Origin: Cyclobacterium sp.
GTDB lineage: Bacteria > Bacteroidota > Bacteroidia > Cytophagales > Cyclobacteriaceae
DNA: 64,000 nucleotides
Direction of reading: 5' to 3'
Assembly: GCF_014762705.1 (NCBI RefSeq)
Contig: NZ_JABURL010000046.1
Location: 62,001 to 126,000, forward strand
Shown: positions 18,003 to 29,500 of the stretch, one piece after another
How the letters are laid out: each line of letters begins with the position of its first letter
Numbering within the stretch: the first letter of the stretch is position 1
The notes under the pieces: generated by a model
Seen by the model: only the letters and a program-made list of their open reading frames with translations
The model's database searches: none
Told to the model about the DNA's origin: nothing
Made by a program: the position numbers and the translations under genes

Positions 18003-19257
18003 ATCCGGGGCGCATGCCTGCTGTTTTTTTCTGTTTTTCTTATTCGTATTAGGCTTTCTCAATCATCCGCAGGCCTATGCCCAGATTACCGCAGACAGGG
18101 CAGAACTTGAAAAAGCAAAAGAGGCCATACAAAAAAGACTCAGGGAATTTGACTCCGTTTTAAAAAGAACAACCAATGAAAAGCGAAACTCCCTTAGTGA
18201 ACTCCGCGCTGTAATCCAAAAGCTGGAGACCCGGGAAAGCTATATCGCCACCCTAAACAAGGAATTGCGGGTTGTAAATCTGGAAATCAAACAGACCTCA
18301 AATCAAATTAAGCAACTAGAAGATGAACTAGAAACGCTGAAGGAGGAATATGCCGAAATGATTTACACCTCATACAAACTGAATCAAGGCATCAATCTGA
18401 TTACATTCATATTTTCCTCCGCCACCTTCAAGCAATTTTACATGCGCCTGAGGTACCTCAAGCAATACAGTGATGCCAGAAAAAAACAGGTGGAGCGGAT
18501 GGAAATGGTAGGTTTGGATTTGACAAAAAAACAAAAAGAACTGGAAGGGCAACGAGCAGACCAATTGGCTGTTCTGCAACAAGAGCAAGAACAGAAAGAA
18601 GCATTGGCGGCATTGAAAACTGAGCAACAGCAACTGGTCAATTCCCTCAGTCAAAGGGAGGAAGAGCTGAAAAAGGAGATTGCAGCTACGAAAAAGCAAC
18701 AAGAGGAACTCAACCAACTTATCAAGCGGGTAATCGAAGAGGAAATGAGGCTGGCAAAAGCAGCCGAAAAAGTGGAAGAAAAAAAGGAATCAGCAGATAC
18801 TCCAACTGAAAAACTTCCCGCTGCCCCAAAAAGTGCTGCACTTTCAGCTTCCTTTGCCAGCAATCGGGGGAATATACCCTGGCCCGTAGAATCAGGATTC
18901 ATTTCCAAAAGGTATGGTACTTTTCCACACCCCACCCTCAAAGGGATCACAGAGACCAACGACGGAGTGGACATCCAAACCAACAACAATGCGCAGGTGA
19001 AAGCCGTATTTGCTGGCGTGGTAACGAAAATCACTACTGTTCCTGGTATGGGAGGTACCATTATCATCAAACATGGAGATTTTTACACCATGTACAGTCG
19101 GTTAAAAACCATATCGGTCAAATCAGGACAAGAAGTAAATACCTCCACAACAATTGGCACGGTTTATACCGATAAAGACGGAGTGTCTGCTTTACATTTT
19201 CAAACCTGGAAAGGACTGCAAGTTATGGACCCAAGTATTTGGCTTTCTAGTAAATAA
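17971..19257 (+). CDS. EnvC-like murein hydrolase activator (degenerate LytM/M23 domain)
   Basis: A 428-residue periplasmic protein. The signal peptide is unusually Phe-rich (FFLFFLFVLGF) and ends near QAYA (about residue 37). Two long coiled-coil stretches follow (about 40-140 and 160-270), then a C-terminal LytM-fold domain (about 310-428). The zinc ligands of active M23 peptidases are largely missing: NDGVDI replaces the usual HxGxD, and ALHFQ the HxH. This is the EnvC pattern, in which the domain activates amidases rather than cutting itself. It should help split septal peptidoglycan. Start choice: ATG 17971 lies inside DUF4292 and gives the signal peptide directly. Confidence 0.9.
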   Translation: MTHSVFHITFKSGAHACCFFLFFLFVLGFLNHPQAYAQITADRAELEKAKEAIQKRLREFDSVLKRTTNEKRNSLSELRAVIQKLETRESYIATLNKELRVVNLEIKQTSNQIKQLEDELETLKEEYAEMIYTSYKLNQGINLITFIFSSATFKQFYMRLRYLKQYSDARKKQVERMEMVGLDLTKKQKELEGQRADQLAVLQQEQEQKEALAALKTEQQQLVNSLSQREEELKKEIAATKKQQEELNQLIKRVIEEEMRLAKAAEKVEEKKESADTPTEKLPAAPKSAALSASFASNRGNIPWPVESGFISKRYGTFPHPTLKGITETNDGVDIQTNNNAQVKAVFAGVVTKITTVPGMGGTIIIKHGDFYTMYSRLKTISVKSGQEVNTSTTIGTVYTDKDGVSALHFQTWKGLQVMDPSIWLSSK

Positions 19258-19309
19258 TGCTTAAATTTTAGTATATTTATAAAAAAAGATTACAACATGC
19301 TTTAAATTC

Positions 19310-19340
19310 TTTGCGTTAGAAAAGCAGGGTTATATATTTG
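19310..19340 (+). promoter_or_regulatory. Bacteroidota-type promoter of tatA-gatA
   Basis: TTTG at 19310-19313, a 19-base spacer, and TATATTTG at 19333-19340 match the consensus fully. The tatA start lies 30 bases downstream of the -7 box. Confidence 0.72.
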
Positions 19341-19370
19341 TAATAATTTCAAAATCAAAATAAGCAAAAC

Positions 19371-19580
19371 ATGAATACATTGGGTTTCATACAAAATATC
19401 GGAGGGGGATCTTTGGTGATCATCGTTCTGGTAGTCATTCTTCTTTTCGGCGCCAAAAGAATTCCTGAATTGGCAAGAGGTCTTGGTAGAGGTATCAGGG
19501 AATTTAAAGATGCCACCAAAGAAATCCAGGATGATTTGGAGGAAGGGTTGAAAGATGACAACAAAAAAGCAAAAAAATAA
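19371..19580 (+). CDS. tatA: Sec-independent protein translocase subunit TatA/E
   Basis: A 69-residue protein of the twin-arginine translocase. One N-terminal membrane helix (about residues 12-26, SLVIIVLVVILLF) is followed by the FGAKRIPELARGLG hinge and amphipathic helix, then a charged tail ending in lysines. TatA multimers form the passage for folded proteins with RR signals; two such cargo candidates lie in this window at 4874 and 6373. It is the first gene after a good promoter and overlaps gatA by 26 bases. No tatC is visible nearby. Confidence 0.93.
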   Translation: MNTLGFIQNIGGGSLVIIVLVVILLFGAKRIPELARGLGRGIREFKDATKEIQDDLEEGLKDDNKKAKK

Positions 19581-21018
19581 CACGTTGGAAAAATTCCGCT
19601 CATTCGATGAGATAAAAAAATCGCTTGAAAATAAAGAGACAAATTGTAAAGCGATAGTAAATCATTACTTGAAAAACATTGAAACGAAGGCGCATTTAAA
19701 CGCCTTCGTTGAAGTTTATGGCCCTTCGGCTTTAAAACAGGCTGAAGCCATTGATACGAAAATCGAAAATGGAAAGGCCGGTAAATTAGCCGGTATGGTG
19801 GTTGGTATCAAAGATGTACTTTGTTATCAGGGAAATACTGCCAATGCATCAAGTAAAATTCTCGAAGGATTTGAGTCGCAATTCACCGCGACAGCCATAC
19901 AACGGCTTATCGATGAAGATGCGATAATTATAGGCAGGTTAAACTGTGATGAGTTTGGAATGGGATCTTCCAATGAAAACTCGGTACACGGTAAAGTGCT
20001 AAACCCCGTTGATGAAAGCCGTGTGCCTGGTGGTTCTTCAGGGGGTTCTGCTGTGGCCGTAAAAGCCAATCTATGTACCGTGTCTTTGGGAACTGACACA
20101 GGGGGATCCGTCAGACAACCTGCTGCCTTTACGGGAGTAATAGGCATTAAACCTACCTATTCCAGGGTATCCAGATTTGGTCTGATTGCCTACGCCTCAT
20201 CCTTCGATACAATCGGTGTATTTTCTAACAATGTGGAAGACAACGCCCTGGTACTGGAAACCATGGCCGGTCCTGACGATTATGACAGCACATCTTCCAG
20301 GAAACCCGTACCCGCTTACAGTGGCTTACTTCATTTTGACAAACCGGCTAAAATAGCCTATCTCAAGGAGACAGTTCACTCTGAGGCTGTACAGCCGGAA
20401 ATAAAACAACATACCCTGAATGTGCTGGAAAAGTTGAAAAATGAAGGGCATGAAGTGGAAGAAGTGAATTTTCCGCTTCTGGATTATGTTTTACCTACCT
20501 ATTACATTCTTACCACTGCCGAAGCAAGCTCCAATTTATCCCGGTTTGATGGGGTGAAATATGGTTACCGCAGCCCAAACGCACACAATTTGGAAAGCAT
20601 GTATAAACTGAGCCGGTCTGAAGGTTTTGGTGAGGAAGTGAAAAGAAGGATCATGCTGGGTACATTTGTGTTGAGTGCGAGTTATTACGATGCATATTTT
20701 ACCAAAGCGCAAAAAGTAAGGAGATTAATAAAGGGATTTACAGAAGATTTATTGACTAAATTTGATTATATTGTCCTGCCGACCACACCAAGTACAGCAT
20801 TTAAATTCGGGGAACATTCAAATGACCCCGTTGCCATGTACCTGGAGGATCTTTTTACAGTGCAGGCTTCTGTTTCCGGAGTGCCTTCGATATCCATCCC
20901 CAATGGAAAGGATAAAGAAGGATTGCCGATTGGTCTTCAAATTATGGCCAATTCTTTTAAAGAAGCCGAGCTGTATGCTTTTGCCAATTATTTGACTAGG
21001 TCAGGAATAAATGAATAA
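19555..21018 (+). CDS. gatA: Asp-tRNA(Asn)/Glu-tRNA(Gln) amidotransferase subunit A
   Basis: A 487-residue amidase-signature enzyme that releases ammonia from glutamine for GatCAB, which converts Glu-tRNA(Gln) or Asp-tRNA(Asn) to the amidated form. The Ser-cisSer-Lys triad is present: Lys86 in VGIKDV, cis-Ser161 in PGGSSGGS and nucleophile Ser185 in DTGGSVRQPA; spacing between them equals that of characterised GatA. The segment CDEFGMGSSNENS is also GatA-specific. gatB and gatC are not adjacent. It starts inside tatA (26-base overlap), so tatA and gatA probably share the promoter at 19310. Confidence 0.94.
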   Translation: MTTKKQKNNTLEKFRSFDEIKKSLENKETNCKAIVNHYLKNIETKAHLNAFVEVYGPSALKQAEAIDTKIENGKAGKLAGMVVGIKDVLCYQGNTANASSKILEGFESQFTATAIQRLIDEDAIIIGRLNCDEFGMGSSNENSVHGKVLNPVDESRVPGGSSGGSAVAVKANLCTVSLGTDTGGSVRQPAAFTGVIGIKPTYSRVSRFGLIAYASSFDTIGVFSNNVEDNALVLETMAGPDDYDSTSSRKPVPAYSGLLHFDKPAKIAYLKETVHSEAVQPEIKQHTLNVLEKLKNEGHEVEEVNFPLLDYVLPTYYILTTAEASSNLSRFDGVKYGYRSPNAHNLESMYKLSRSEGFGEEVKRRIMLGTFVLSASYYDAYFTKAQKVRRLIKGFTEDLLTKFDYIVLPTTPSTAFKFGEHSNDPVAMYLEDLFTVQASVSGVPSISIPNGKDKEGLPIGLQIMANSFKEAELYAFANYLTRSGINE

Positions 21019-21023
21019 ATATT

Positions 21024-22421
21024 ATGGATATGAGGGAAGGATTTTTCTACAAAGTGATGGGGAGTGTTTGTATGCTAGGCTTATTTTTACAGCAGGCATC
21101 AGCACAGGATAACTCGATTTTATTGGCCAATAAGGGAGAAGAAACACAGGAAGCAGTGCTTCCTTTTTATGATTACGATCATATTCCGGATTTTACCTAT
21201 GATGAAGTGGCTAAACGGGTTTCTGAAATGGAAACGGATATGCCGTTTGAATTGAATGAAACCATTTTCGCCTTTATCGATTACTTTACGGTCAGAAACA
21301 GGGATTATACCCGAATGGTTTTGGCCAGGCAGGACATGTATTTCCCCATGTTTGATGAAGCCTTATCGCGTCATGATATGCCGGAGGACATCAAATACCT
21401 GGCGATCATTGAATCCGGTTTAAACCCAAAGGCCAGGTCAAGGGTAGGGGCCTTAGGTTTATGGCAGTTTATGCCTGCTACAGGTAAAGAGTTTCAACTC
21501 TACATAAACAGCCATGTGGACGACCGTATGGATCCCGAAAAATCTACCGATGCGGCAATCCGTTACCTTAAGGCTTTAAACAAAAGGTTTAACAGTTGGG
21601 AATTGGCCCTGGCAGCTTATAATTGCGGTCCGGGAAATGTAAACAAGGCTATCAGAAGATCCGGCAAACGTACATTTTGGGGCATATACCGGTACCTTCC
21701 CCGGGAAACCAGAAGCTATATCCCACAGTTTCAAGCCATCATGTATGTATTGAGACATGCGGAAAAACATAATTTAATCCTGGAAGAACCTGCCTATGCC
21801 GTAGACTACGAAAAAGTAAATTTGGGCACTGGTTTTACTTTCGAAAATCTGGTCAAACATACGAATCTTTGTATAGAGGATCTGGAGCTATTGAATCCAT
21901 CCCTTGTAAGAAGTGAAGTACCTGAGTTTAGCAAAAACATTCCTTTAAATATCCCAAAACACCAGCATACGTACGTTTCCGAGAGCCTGGATTGGCTGGT
22001 TGATTCATTGGAAATATCCAAAAAGCGTTATCTGGCTTCCTTACCGGAAAAAGAAGAAAAACCCCTTCACAATATTACCTACAGGGTTCGGTCAGGGGAC
22101 GTTTTAGGAAAAATAGCCCAGAATTACGGCGTTAGTGTAACCCAGCTGAAAAGCTGGAATAGTCTGTATTCTAACACCATCCGTGTAGGTCAGGTGCTAC
22201 ATATTTACCAGGACAGTGATACCTTTGAAAAAAGTCTTGCCTCCCAGGAATCGGATAATGTTTCTGAAAGCGGGTCTGGAAAAATGTATACTGTACAGCC
22301 CGGAGATTCTTTATGGCTAATATCCAGAAAACTGGATGGAGTGACCATCGATCAATTGAAAAAATTGAACAACCTCAATAACAACCAGATCAAGCCCGGC
22401 CAAAAGTTAAAAATCAGTTGA
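21024..22421 (+). CDS. MltD-like lytic transglycosylase with two LysM domains
   Basis: A 465-residue exported murein lytic transglycosylase that cleaves the MurNAc-GlcNAc bond with formation of an anhydro end. A signal peptide ends near ASAQ (about residue 28). The SLT domain spans about 110-260, with the catalytic glutamate at about 130 in AIIESGLNP, followed by ALGLWQFMPATG and AYNCGPGNVNKA. Two LysM peptidoglycan-binding repeats lie at the C-terminus (about 355-400 and 420-465; YRVRSGDVL and YTVQPGDSLW). Only 5 bases separate it from gatA. Like E. coli MltD it combines SLT and LysM, but here with two LysMs and no visible lipobox. Confidence 0.94.
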   Translation: MDMREGFFYKVMGSVCMLGLFLQQASAQDNSILLANKGEETQEAVLPFYDYDHIPDFTYDEVAKRVSEMETDMPFELNETIFAFIDYFTVRNRDYTRMVLARQDMYFPMFDEALSRHDMPEDIKYLAIIESGLNPKARSRVGALGLWQFMPATGKEFQLYINSHVDDRMDPEKSTDAAIRYLKALNKRFNSWELALAAYNCGPGNVNKAIRRSGKRTFWGIYRYLPRETRSYIPQFQAIMYVLRHAEKHNLILEEPAYAVDYEKVNLGTGFTFENLVKHTNLCIEDLELLNPSLVRSEVPEFSKNIPLNIPKHQHTYVSESLDWLVDSLEISKKRYLASLPEKEEKPLHNITYRVRSGDVLGKIAQNYGVSVTQLKSWNSLYSNTIRVGQVLHIYQDSDTFEKSLASQESDNVSESGSGKMYTVQPGDSLWLISRKLDGVTIDQLKKLNNLNNNQIKPGQKLKIS

Positions 22422-22503
22422 TTTAAACTATATTTTTAATTTAATTTTTTCCCTTTACCATTTTTCCCTAAATTAGGCCTGTTACAACAACAAACCAATA
22501 AAT

Positions 22504-23610
22504 ATGAGCATAAGAAAGTGTGTATTGGGCTTATTGACAGGAATTTTACTATTTGCTTGTGAGGGCAATGGGCCGAATGGCTCGTCAAGTAACAAGCCAA
22601 AGGCCCGGGGTTCACTAGGTGAAATCCTATTGGTAATTGACTCTGCGAAATATGCAGGCCCTGTAGGGGATGCACTAAAGGAAGTTTTTGAAGCCAGTAT
22701 TCCTGGTATTATCCGTGATGAATCCATGTTTTATACCCGAAAAGTGGATCCCAGGGAGCTGACAAGAATTCTCAAGATGGCCAACAACATGGTATATGTT
22801 ACCACATTTGATGATCAAAATCCCGCCAGCCGAAACATCGCCAATCAATTTACCCCTGAATCCATTGAAATGAGCAAATCTGACTCCACCTTGTTCATGC
22901 TCAGGAATAATGATGAGTTTGCCATAGGGCAGGAAGTACTTTATCTTTTTGGGGAAAATGAGGAAGAACTGATCAAAAATTTAAAATCAAACAAATCTAG
23001 ACTTCAAAATCTATTCATCAATAGAGAAAGGGAGCGGCTGGCCAAAGCATTATTCAACAGAAAAAACAGTGAGGCAATTGTAAAATCCGCAGAAAAATTT
23101 GGCATCACCCTCAATCTGCCGGCCTCCTACCAGTTAGCAATGGAAGAAGGAAATTTTTTATGGTACAGACAGCCAACCCTTAGGCCCGACAAGCCTGACA
23201 TCAGCCTGTTTTTCTATCAAACAGATTATACCGATGAAGCGCAGCTTTTCCCCGAAAACATCATCAAGTTTAGAGATGAAATCACCAAAACACGTATTTT
23301 CGGAGATCCGGCCAAGAAAGAATCCTATATCGTTACCGAAAGGCTTGAACCACCGGTTTTTAAAAACACCCAAATAGATGGCCAATATAGTGTGGAAATG
23401 AGAGGTGCCTGGAAAACCAACAATCTTTCCATGGGCGGGTCCTTTCTGTCCTACACCGTCGTCGATGAGGAGCAGGGTAAAATCTTTTATATAGAGGGTT
23501 TTGTCTATTATCCCAATGAAGCACACAGGTCTTCCTTAAGAGAAATTGAGACCATTCTAAATGCCACCGAATTTTCCACCGAGTTTGAGAATAGCCCCGA
23601 AGAAAACTAA
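22504..23610 (+). CDS. DUF4837 lipoprotein
   Basis: A 368-residue lipoprotein restricted, as far as I know, to Bacteroidota. The N-terminus is a short signal peptide with lipobox LLFAC (Cys at about residue 19). The mature part matches DUF4837, including a GSLGEILLVIDS segment at about 37-48 and an ESIEMSKSDSTLFMLRNNDEFAIG stretch split over the middle of the protein. No enzyme motif is visible and the function is unknown. It is flanked by the lytic transglycosylase and malic enzyme genes with short gaps, which say little about its role. Confidence 0.86.
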   Translation: MSIRKCVLGLLTGILLFACEGNGPNGSSSNKPKARGSLGEILLVIDSAKYAGPVGDALKEVFEASIPGIIRDESMFYTRKVDPRELTRILKMANNMVYVTTFDDQNPASRNIANQFTPESIEMSKSDSTLFMLRNNDEFAIGQEVLYLFGENEEELIKNLKSNKSRLQNLFINRERERLAKALFNRKNSEAIVKSAEKFGITLNLPASYQLAMEEGNFLWYRQPTLRPDKPDISLFFYQTDYTDEAQLFPENIIKFRDEITKTRIFGDPAKKESYIVTERLEPPVFKNTQIDGQYSVEMRGAWKTNNLSMGGSFLSYTVVDEEQGKIFYIEGFVYYPNEAHRSSLREIETILNATEFSTEFENSPEEN

Positions 23611-23646
23611 ATACCGCTTGTATCATTTTTCCCCAGACGCTACATC

Positions 23647-25911
23647 ATGAAGATAAGAAAAGAAGATGCCTTACAATACCACCAATTCAAAAAACCGGGA
23701 AAAATTGAGGTAATCCCTTCTAAACCACTCTCCAGCCAACTAGATCTGGCACTGGCTTACTCTCCCGGTGTAGCAGAACCTTGCAAAGCCATTCAGGAAG
23801 TCCCGGATGATATTTACAAGTATACCGCCAAGGGAAACCTTGTAGCGGTTATATCCAATGGCACAGCCGTACTGGGTTTGGGAAATATAGGACCGGCAGC
23901 TTCGAAACCGGTAATGGAAGGTAAAGGTGTACTGTTCAAAAAATTTGCCGGCATTGATGTTTTTGACCTGGAAATTGATGAAAACGATCCCGAAAGCCTG
24001 ATAAAAATCATCCGGTCACTGGAGCCTACATTTGGGGGCATTAATCTGGAAGATATCAAAGCTCCTGAATGTTTCATCATCGAGAAAAAATTAAAAGAGC
24101 TGATGAACATACCGGTCATGCATGATGACCAGCATGGAACGGCCATTATTTCAGGAGCGGCCTTACTGAATGCCCTGGAAATGATCGGCAAAAAAATTGA
24201 AGACATCAAACTGGTGGTAAGTGGTGCAGGGGCAGCGGCCATTTCCTGTGCCCGGTTTTATGTAGGATTGGGTGTACGCTTAGAAAATCTTGTCATGTGT
24301 GACATAGAAGGTGTCATCAGGCAGGACAGGCCCGGTCTTACCGAGATACACAAAATGTTTGCCACCGACAAAGATTTTCATCATATCAGCGAAGCCATGG
24401 TGGGTGCAGATGTATTTTTGGGGCTATCGGCAGGTAACATTATCAGTCAGGAACAGGTGCAGACCATGGCAGACAACCCCATCGTATTTGCCCTGGCAAA
24501 CCCTACCCCGGAGATCAGTTATACAGAGGCCATGGCGGCCCGAAAGGACATCATCATGGCTACTGGCAGATCTGATTTTCCCAATCAGGTCAATAATGTG
24601 ATTGGATTTCCTTACATCTTCAGGGGAGCACTGGACGTGAGAGCCACCGGTATCAATGAAGAAATGAAACTGGCAGCAGCTTATGCCATCGCCAACCTGG
24701 CCAAAGAACCAGTTCCAGACATTGTCAACAAAGCCTATGGGGAATCCAAGCTGGCTTTTGGCAAAACCTATCTGATCCCAAAACCACTTGATCCCAGATT
24801 GATCACCACCATAGCACCTGCAGTAGCCAAAGCGGCCATGGATTCAGGAGTGGCGAAAACCCATATACAGGATTGGGGAGCCTATGAACTTGACTTGCAG
24901 GAAAGAATAGGCATTGACCAAAGATTGATGTCACGCGTCATAACCAGGGCCAAAAAAGACCCCAAACGCGTGGTATTTGCAGAAGCGGACAATACCAAAA
25001 TACTTAAAGCAGCGCAACTTATACGGGATGAAAAAATTGGGGAACCAATTCTGTTGGGCAACAAACAAAAAATCAAAAAGCTGATCAAAGTCAATTCCCT
25101 GGACCTGGAGGATGTTTTGGTAATAGACCCCAACGAAGAAAAGGTGAAATTAAGGAAGTTTGGTGAAATCCTCTATGACAAACGAAAACGCAAGGGATTA
25201 ACGCCTTATGAATCCAGGAAACTGATGAAAGACCGAAATTATTTTGGGGCAATGATGGTGGAAACAGGTGAGGCAGATGCCCTGATATCCGGACTCACCA
25301 AAGACTACCCCCGAACCATTTTACCCTCTTTGCACATCATAGGCGTAAAAAAAGGAGTGGATAAAGTGGCCGGGATGTACATCATGAACTCTGATAAAGG
25401 GCCTTTTTTCTTTGCAGATACCACTGTTAACGAGAATCCAAGCGCAGATGAGTTGGTGGAAATCATTGGACTGACCGCCAATGGCGTACGGTTTTTTGAC
25501 ATTGATCCAAAAGTTGCCATCCTTTCTTTTTCTAATTTTGGTTCGGCAAAAGGAGATGTTCCCACCAAAACTGCCACGGCTACGCTGAAGGCAAAGGCCC
25601 GTTTTCCTGAATTGGTGATTGAGGGAGAAATGCAGGCCAATGTCGCCTTGGATGAAAATATCCAAAAGGAAAATTATCCATTTAGCGCATTGATCAACAA
25701 TAAGGCCAATACCTTGATATTTCCGGATCTTGCTTCCGGAAATATCGCTTACAAATTGGTGGCGGAAATAGGCAATGCAGAGGCCATCGGCCCCATACTT
25801 TTAGGAATGAATAAATCCGTCCATGTTCTGCAACTGGGTAGCTCCGTTCGTGAAATTGTAAATATGGTAGCCATAGCAGTCGTGGATGCCCAAAGCATTG
25901 AGTCCATATGA
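23647..25911 (+). CDS. maeB: NADP-dependent malic enzyme with phosphotransacetylase-like domain
   Basis: A 754-residue two-part enzyme, close to the 759 of E. coli MaeB. The N-terminal part (to about 430) is a malic enzyme decarboxylating malate to pyruvate: it has [10 protein letters not shown] (about 38-47), the [12 protein letters not shown] segment, the metal-site region [15 protein letters not shown] and the NAD(P) loop [10 protein letters not shown]. The C-terminal part (about 440-754) is PTA-like ([14 protein letters not shown], then [17 protein letters not shown]) and in known hybrids is regulatory and binds acetyl-CoA rather than transferring acetyl groups. It overlaps ruvA by 4 bases (ATGA), so the two are coupled. 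Confidence 0.95.
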   Translation: MKIRKEDALQYHQFKKPGKIEVIPSKPLSSQLDLALAYSPGVAEPCKAIQEVPDDIYKYTAKGNLVAVISNGTAVLGLGNIGPAASKPVMEGKGVLFKKFAGIDVFDLEIDENDPESLIKIIRSLEPTFGGINLEDIKAPECFIIEKKLKELMNIPVMHDDQHGTAIISGAALLNALEMIGKKIEDIKLVVSGAGAAAISCARFYVGLGVRLENLVMCDIEGVIRQDRPGLTEIHKMFATDKDFHHISEAMVGADVFLGLSAGNIISQEQVQTMADNPIVFALANPTPEISYTEAMAARKDIIMATGRSDFPNQVNNVIGFPYIFRGALDVRATGINEEMKLAAAYAIANLAKEPVPDIVNKAYGESKLAFGKTYLIPKPLDPRLITTIAPAVAKAAMDSGVAKTHIQDWGAYELDLQERIGIDQRLMSRVITRAKKDPKRVVFAEADNTKILKAAQLIRDEKIGEPILLGNKQKIKKLIKVNSLDLEDVLVIDPNEEKVKLRKFGEILYDKRKRKGLTPYESRKLMKDRNYFGAMMVETGEADALISGLTKDYPRTILPSLHIIGVKKGVDKVAGMYIMNSDKGPFFFADTTVNENPSADELVEIIGLTANGVRFFDIDPKVAILSFSNFGSAKGDVPTKTATATLKAKARFPELVIEGEMQANVALDENIQKENYPFSALINNKANTLIFPDLASGNIAYKLVAEIGNAEAIGPILLGMNKSVHVLQLGSSVREIVNMVAIAVVDAQSIESI

Positions 25912-26510
25912 TAGCCTATTTAAAGGGAAAGCTAGCACATAAAGACCCCACTTATGTGATTATTGATATCCAGGGGCTGGGCTATGAAGTCAAAATCTCC
26001 CTCACCACCTATGGCCTGGTCAAGGATGAAGAAGAGATCATGCTACATACTTATTTGCATATCAAAGAAGATGCACACACCCTGTTTGGCTTTAAGGAAG
26101 CCTCAGAAAAGAAAGCTTTTTTAGCGCTGATTTCTATCAATGGGGTTGGACCCAATACCGGACTGATGATATTGTCCTCCCTGACCGTTGAAGAACTGGA
26201 ACAAGCCATTCTCCACAACGACCATGCTACCATTCAAAGGGTTAAAGGAATCGGCGCCAAAACTGCACAGAGAATTGTTCTTGAGCTAAAAGATAAAATC
26301 AAAAAAGAAGGAATGACGGCCAGTGAAGGATCGGCAAGCGGCTTTATCCAAAACAGCAATAAATTAAAACAGGAAGCGTTACAAGCCTTGATCACACTGG
26401 GGTTTACCAAAGCCCAGGCAGAAAAAAATATCACTACGGTATTGAAAAAAAGTGGTCCCGATGTTTCATTGGAAGCATTAATTAAAGCATCTTTAAAGTC
26501 TTCATCATAA
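25908..26510 (+). CDS. ruvA: Holliday junction branch migration protein RuvA
   Basis: A 200-residue protein, the normal RuvA length. The N-terminal OB-fold begins [20 protein letters not shown]. Two helix-hairpin-helix DNA-binding motifs are visible: INGVGPNTGLMILSSL (about 75-90) and VKGIGAKTAQRIVLEL (about 110-125). A C-terminal RuvB-contacting domain (about 155-200, ALQALITLGFTKAQAEKNI) follows a flexible linker. RuvA tetramers hold four-way junctions while RuvB drives branch migration. ruvB and ruvC are not adjacent. The start codon overlaps the malic enzyme stop and sprA begins 10 bases downstream. Confidence 0.95.
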   Translation: MIAYLKGKLAHKDPTYVIIDIQGLGYEVKISLTTYGLVKDEEEIMLHTYLHIKEDAHTLFGFKEASEKKAFLALISINGVGPNTGLMILSSLTVEELEQAILHNDHATIQRVKGIGAKTAQRIVLELKDKIKKEGMTASEGSASGFIQNSNKLKQEALQALITLGFTKAQAEKNITTVLKKSGPDVSLEALIKASLKSSS

Positions 26511-26520
26511 ACGAGCAACA

Positions 26521-29500
26521 TTGACCTTTACTTTCTCAAATATTTTTTGGAGAATAAAGTCATTTCATCAGCACATCATTCTTTTTGGGGGAATGTTTTG
26601 CCTGATGTTCGGCATGTCCTTGTCCGGGGCTCATGCTTTTCAGGAGCCTGCCACAAACCCCACAGACTCCTTACCAGACCGCCTGGATACCTTGTCCAAA
26701 AGAAAGGATTTGCCATCTTTTCTACTATGGGATGATTTGAATACCAATCCCCTGTATCCTTCCCAAAATCCTTTTCTTCAAAAGCAATCCCCCTTCCTTC
26801 TCCGGCCCCAGAGAAACCAAAGAATTGAAGTGGAAGTAGATACAGCAGTAAGGTACAGGATCTATCAAAATCAGGATTCAGCGGCCCTGGATCCAGGGTA
26901 TTCCCTGGATTTTGAGGATTATTCCCGCATGCAGGAGTTACGCATCAGACAGGAATACTGGAGGAACAGGTCCCGGGGGCTTGATGGAGAAAGTGCTGTA
27001 GGGGGAAGAGGATTGATCCCTCCGATTACAATGAGTCCCACCTTTGACAGGATTTTTGGAGGAAGTGAAATCACCATTGTTCCAACCGGGAATGTTAACC
27101 TGGATTTTGGAGGCATATTCCGCAGAATTGATAACCCGTCCATACCCATCAGGCAGCAAAGAAACGGTGGCTTTAATTTTAACCAGCAAATCCAAATGAG
27201 CGTCAACGGCATGCTGGGTCAGAAGGTGCGTATCGGTGCGAATTTTGACAGCAATAATTCTTTTGATTTTGAAAATCAACTCAAAGTCGAATATGCCGGC
27301 TTTGAAGAAGATATTTTAAAAACCATTGAAATCGGTAACGTCAGCATGCCGGTTCAAAACAGCCTGATCCAGGGAGCTCAAAACCTTTTTGGCGTAAAAA
27401 CCCAAATGCAGTTTGGCAAGCTTTTCATGACTACAGTAGCCTCTACCCAAAGAGGGAGAAGGGATGAAATAGTACTCGAAGGAGGGAATCAGGGAAGGCC
27501 ATTTGAAGTAAGGGCATCGGCTTATGATGAAAACAGGCATTTTTTCCTGAGCCATTTTTTTCGCAATAATTTTGAAAGGTGGTTAAGGGGATTGCCTCAA
27601 GTGCTTTCCGGGGTGCAAATAACCCGGGTAGAGGTATATATCATGAACAGGGCCAATAACACGCAGACGCTAAGAAACTTCGCTGCCTTCATGGACCTGG
27701 GAGAAGGACAGCGGATCTATAATCCGGAAAATCCGGGAATAGGCCAGGGAAACCCCCAATCTCCTGCTGCCAATGGTGCCAATGAATTGTTCAATACCCT
27801 TAGGAACAACACGGCCTACAGGGATTTTGAGACCGCTGCCAATGCCATCAGTACGGATTTGGGACTGGAAAGAGGAGTGGAATTTGAACAAATCAACGGT
27901 GCCCGTAAACTGGCAGAAAACGAATATACCTTTCACCGGCAGCTGGGGTATCTCAGCTTATCCAGAAAACTTCAAAACGATGAGGTCATTGCCGTTTCTT
28001 ACGAATACACCTATAATGGTCAGAGCTATAAGGTAGGTGAATTGACGGAAGACTATCAAAACAGGCCGGAAGACAATGTGATCTTCCTCAAAATGCTGCG
28101 ACCAGCCAGGATCAACACCCGTATCCCAACCTGGGACCTGATGATGAAAAACATTTACAACCTGAATGCCAACCAAATTCAGAAAGAGGGCTTTCAGCTT
28201 CAAATCATTTACCGGGATGACCGAACAGGCCTGGACAACCCAAGTTTATTGGAGGGGCAGAATGTCAAGGATATTCCCCTTATCCGCCTGCTTAAACTGG
28301 ACAACTTAAATCCGCAGAATGATCCCCAACCTGATGGTAATTTTGACTATGTGCAGGGGCTAACCATCGTTCCGGATCAAGGTTTGGTTATTTTTCCGGT
28401 TTTAGAGCCATTTGGAAGCACACTTGAAGAAAATTTCCTCCCTTCTGAAGTCAACCTTAAGGAAAAGTTTGTCTATGACACCCTCTACCGTACCACCCAG
28501 GCAGATGCTGAACTGGTCACCCGGCTGAACAAATACTTTCTTAAGGGAAGCTTTACATCAGGTTCTGCGTCTGAAATCATGCTGCCCGGACTCAATATCA
28601 GTGAAGGCTCCGTATTGGTCACTGCAGGAAATATCCCGCTAACGGAAGGAGTAGATTACACAGTAGATTACAATATTGGACGGGTAGTGATCATTAATGA
28701 AGGTATCCTTCAATCGGGGAAAAGGATCAGTGTCAGTTTTGAAAAAGCCGATCTGGTATCCTTTCAAACCCGAAGCTTGTTAGGCACCCGTCTGGATTAC
28801 ATGGTCAATGAAAACTTCAACATAGGAGGAACCTTTCTTTACCTGAATGAACGGCCCAATATTTCCAGAATTGCCACCGGTAACGAGACCTTGAGAAATT
28901 CCTTGTGGGGCCTTGACGTGAATTATGATGAGGAATCTCTGTTTCTTACCAAACTGGCCGACGCCCTTCCATTTACAGAGACCAAGGAGGCCTCATTGGT
29001 GCAATTCAATGGGGAATTTGCACATCTGATACCGGGCACCTCCAACCAGGTAGATGGAGAAGGAGCTTCCTACATTGATGATTTTGAAACGGCCATCATT
29101 CCCTTTAATCTGGGTTCAGCTCCCCAGAACTGGAACCTGGCCACCACTCCCGCCACCGACGACAATGAATTTGACTTAAGTCAGCAGACAGAAGACCGAT
29201 TGGGCAATGCCTACAAAAGAGCCCGGCTTTCCTGGTATACCATAGATAATGTATTTTATCGGCCTGCGGGTCGAGGGGTCCCTCCCAACATCACCAATGA
29301 TGACCGGAGAAATCATTATGTCAGAAGGGTTTTGCCCCAGGAAATTTTCAGGGGAAGAAACAGGGATGTATTGATTACGCCTGAACCTCTCTTTGAAATG
29401 GCCTATTTCCCCCATGAACGGGGCATGTATAATTTCAATCCAGCTCTGGATGCATCAGGCTTATTGCCCAACCCCAGAGAAAATTATGGCGGGGTGACCA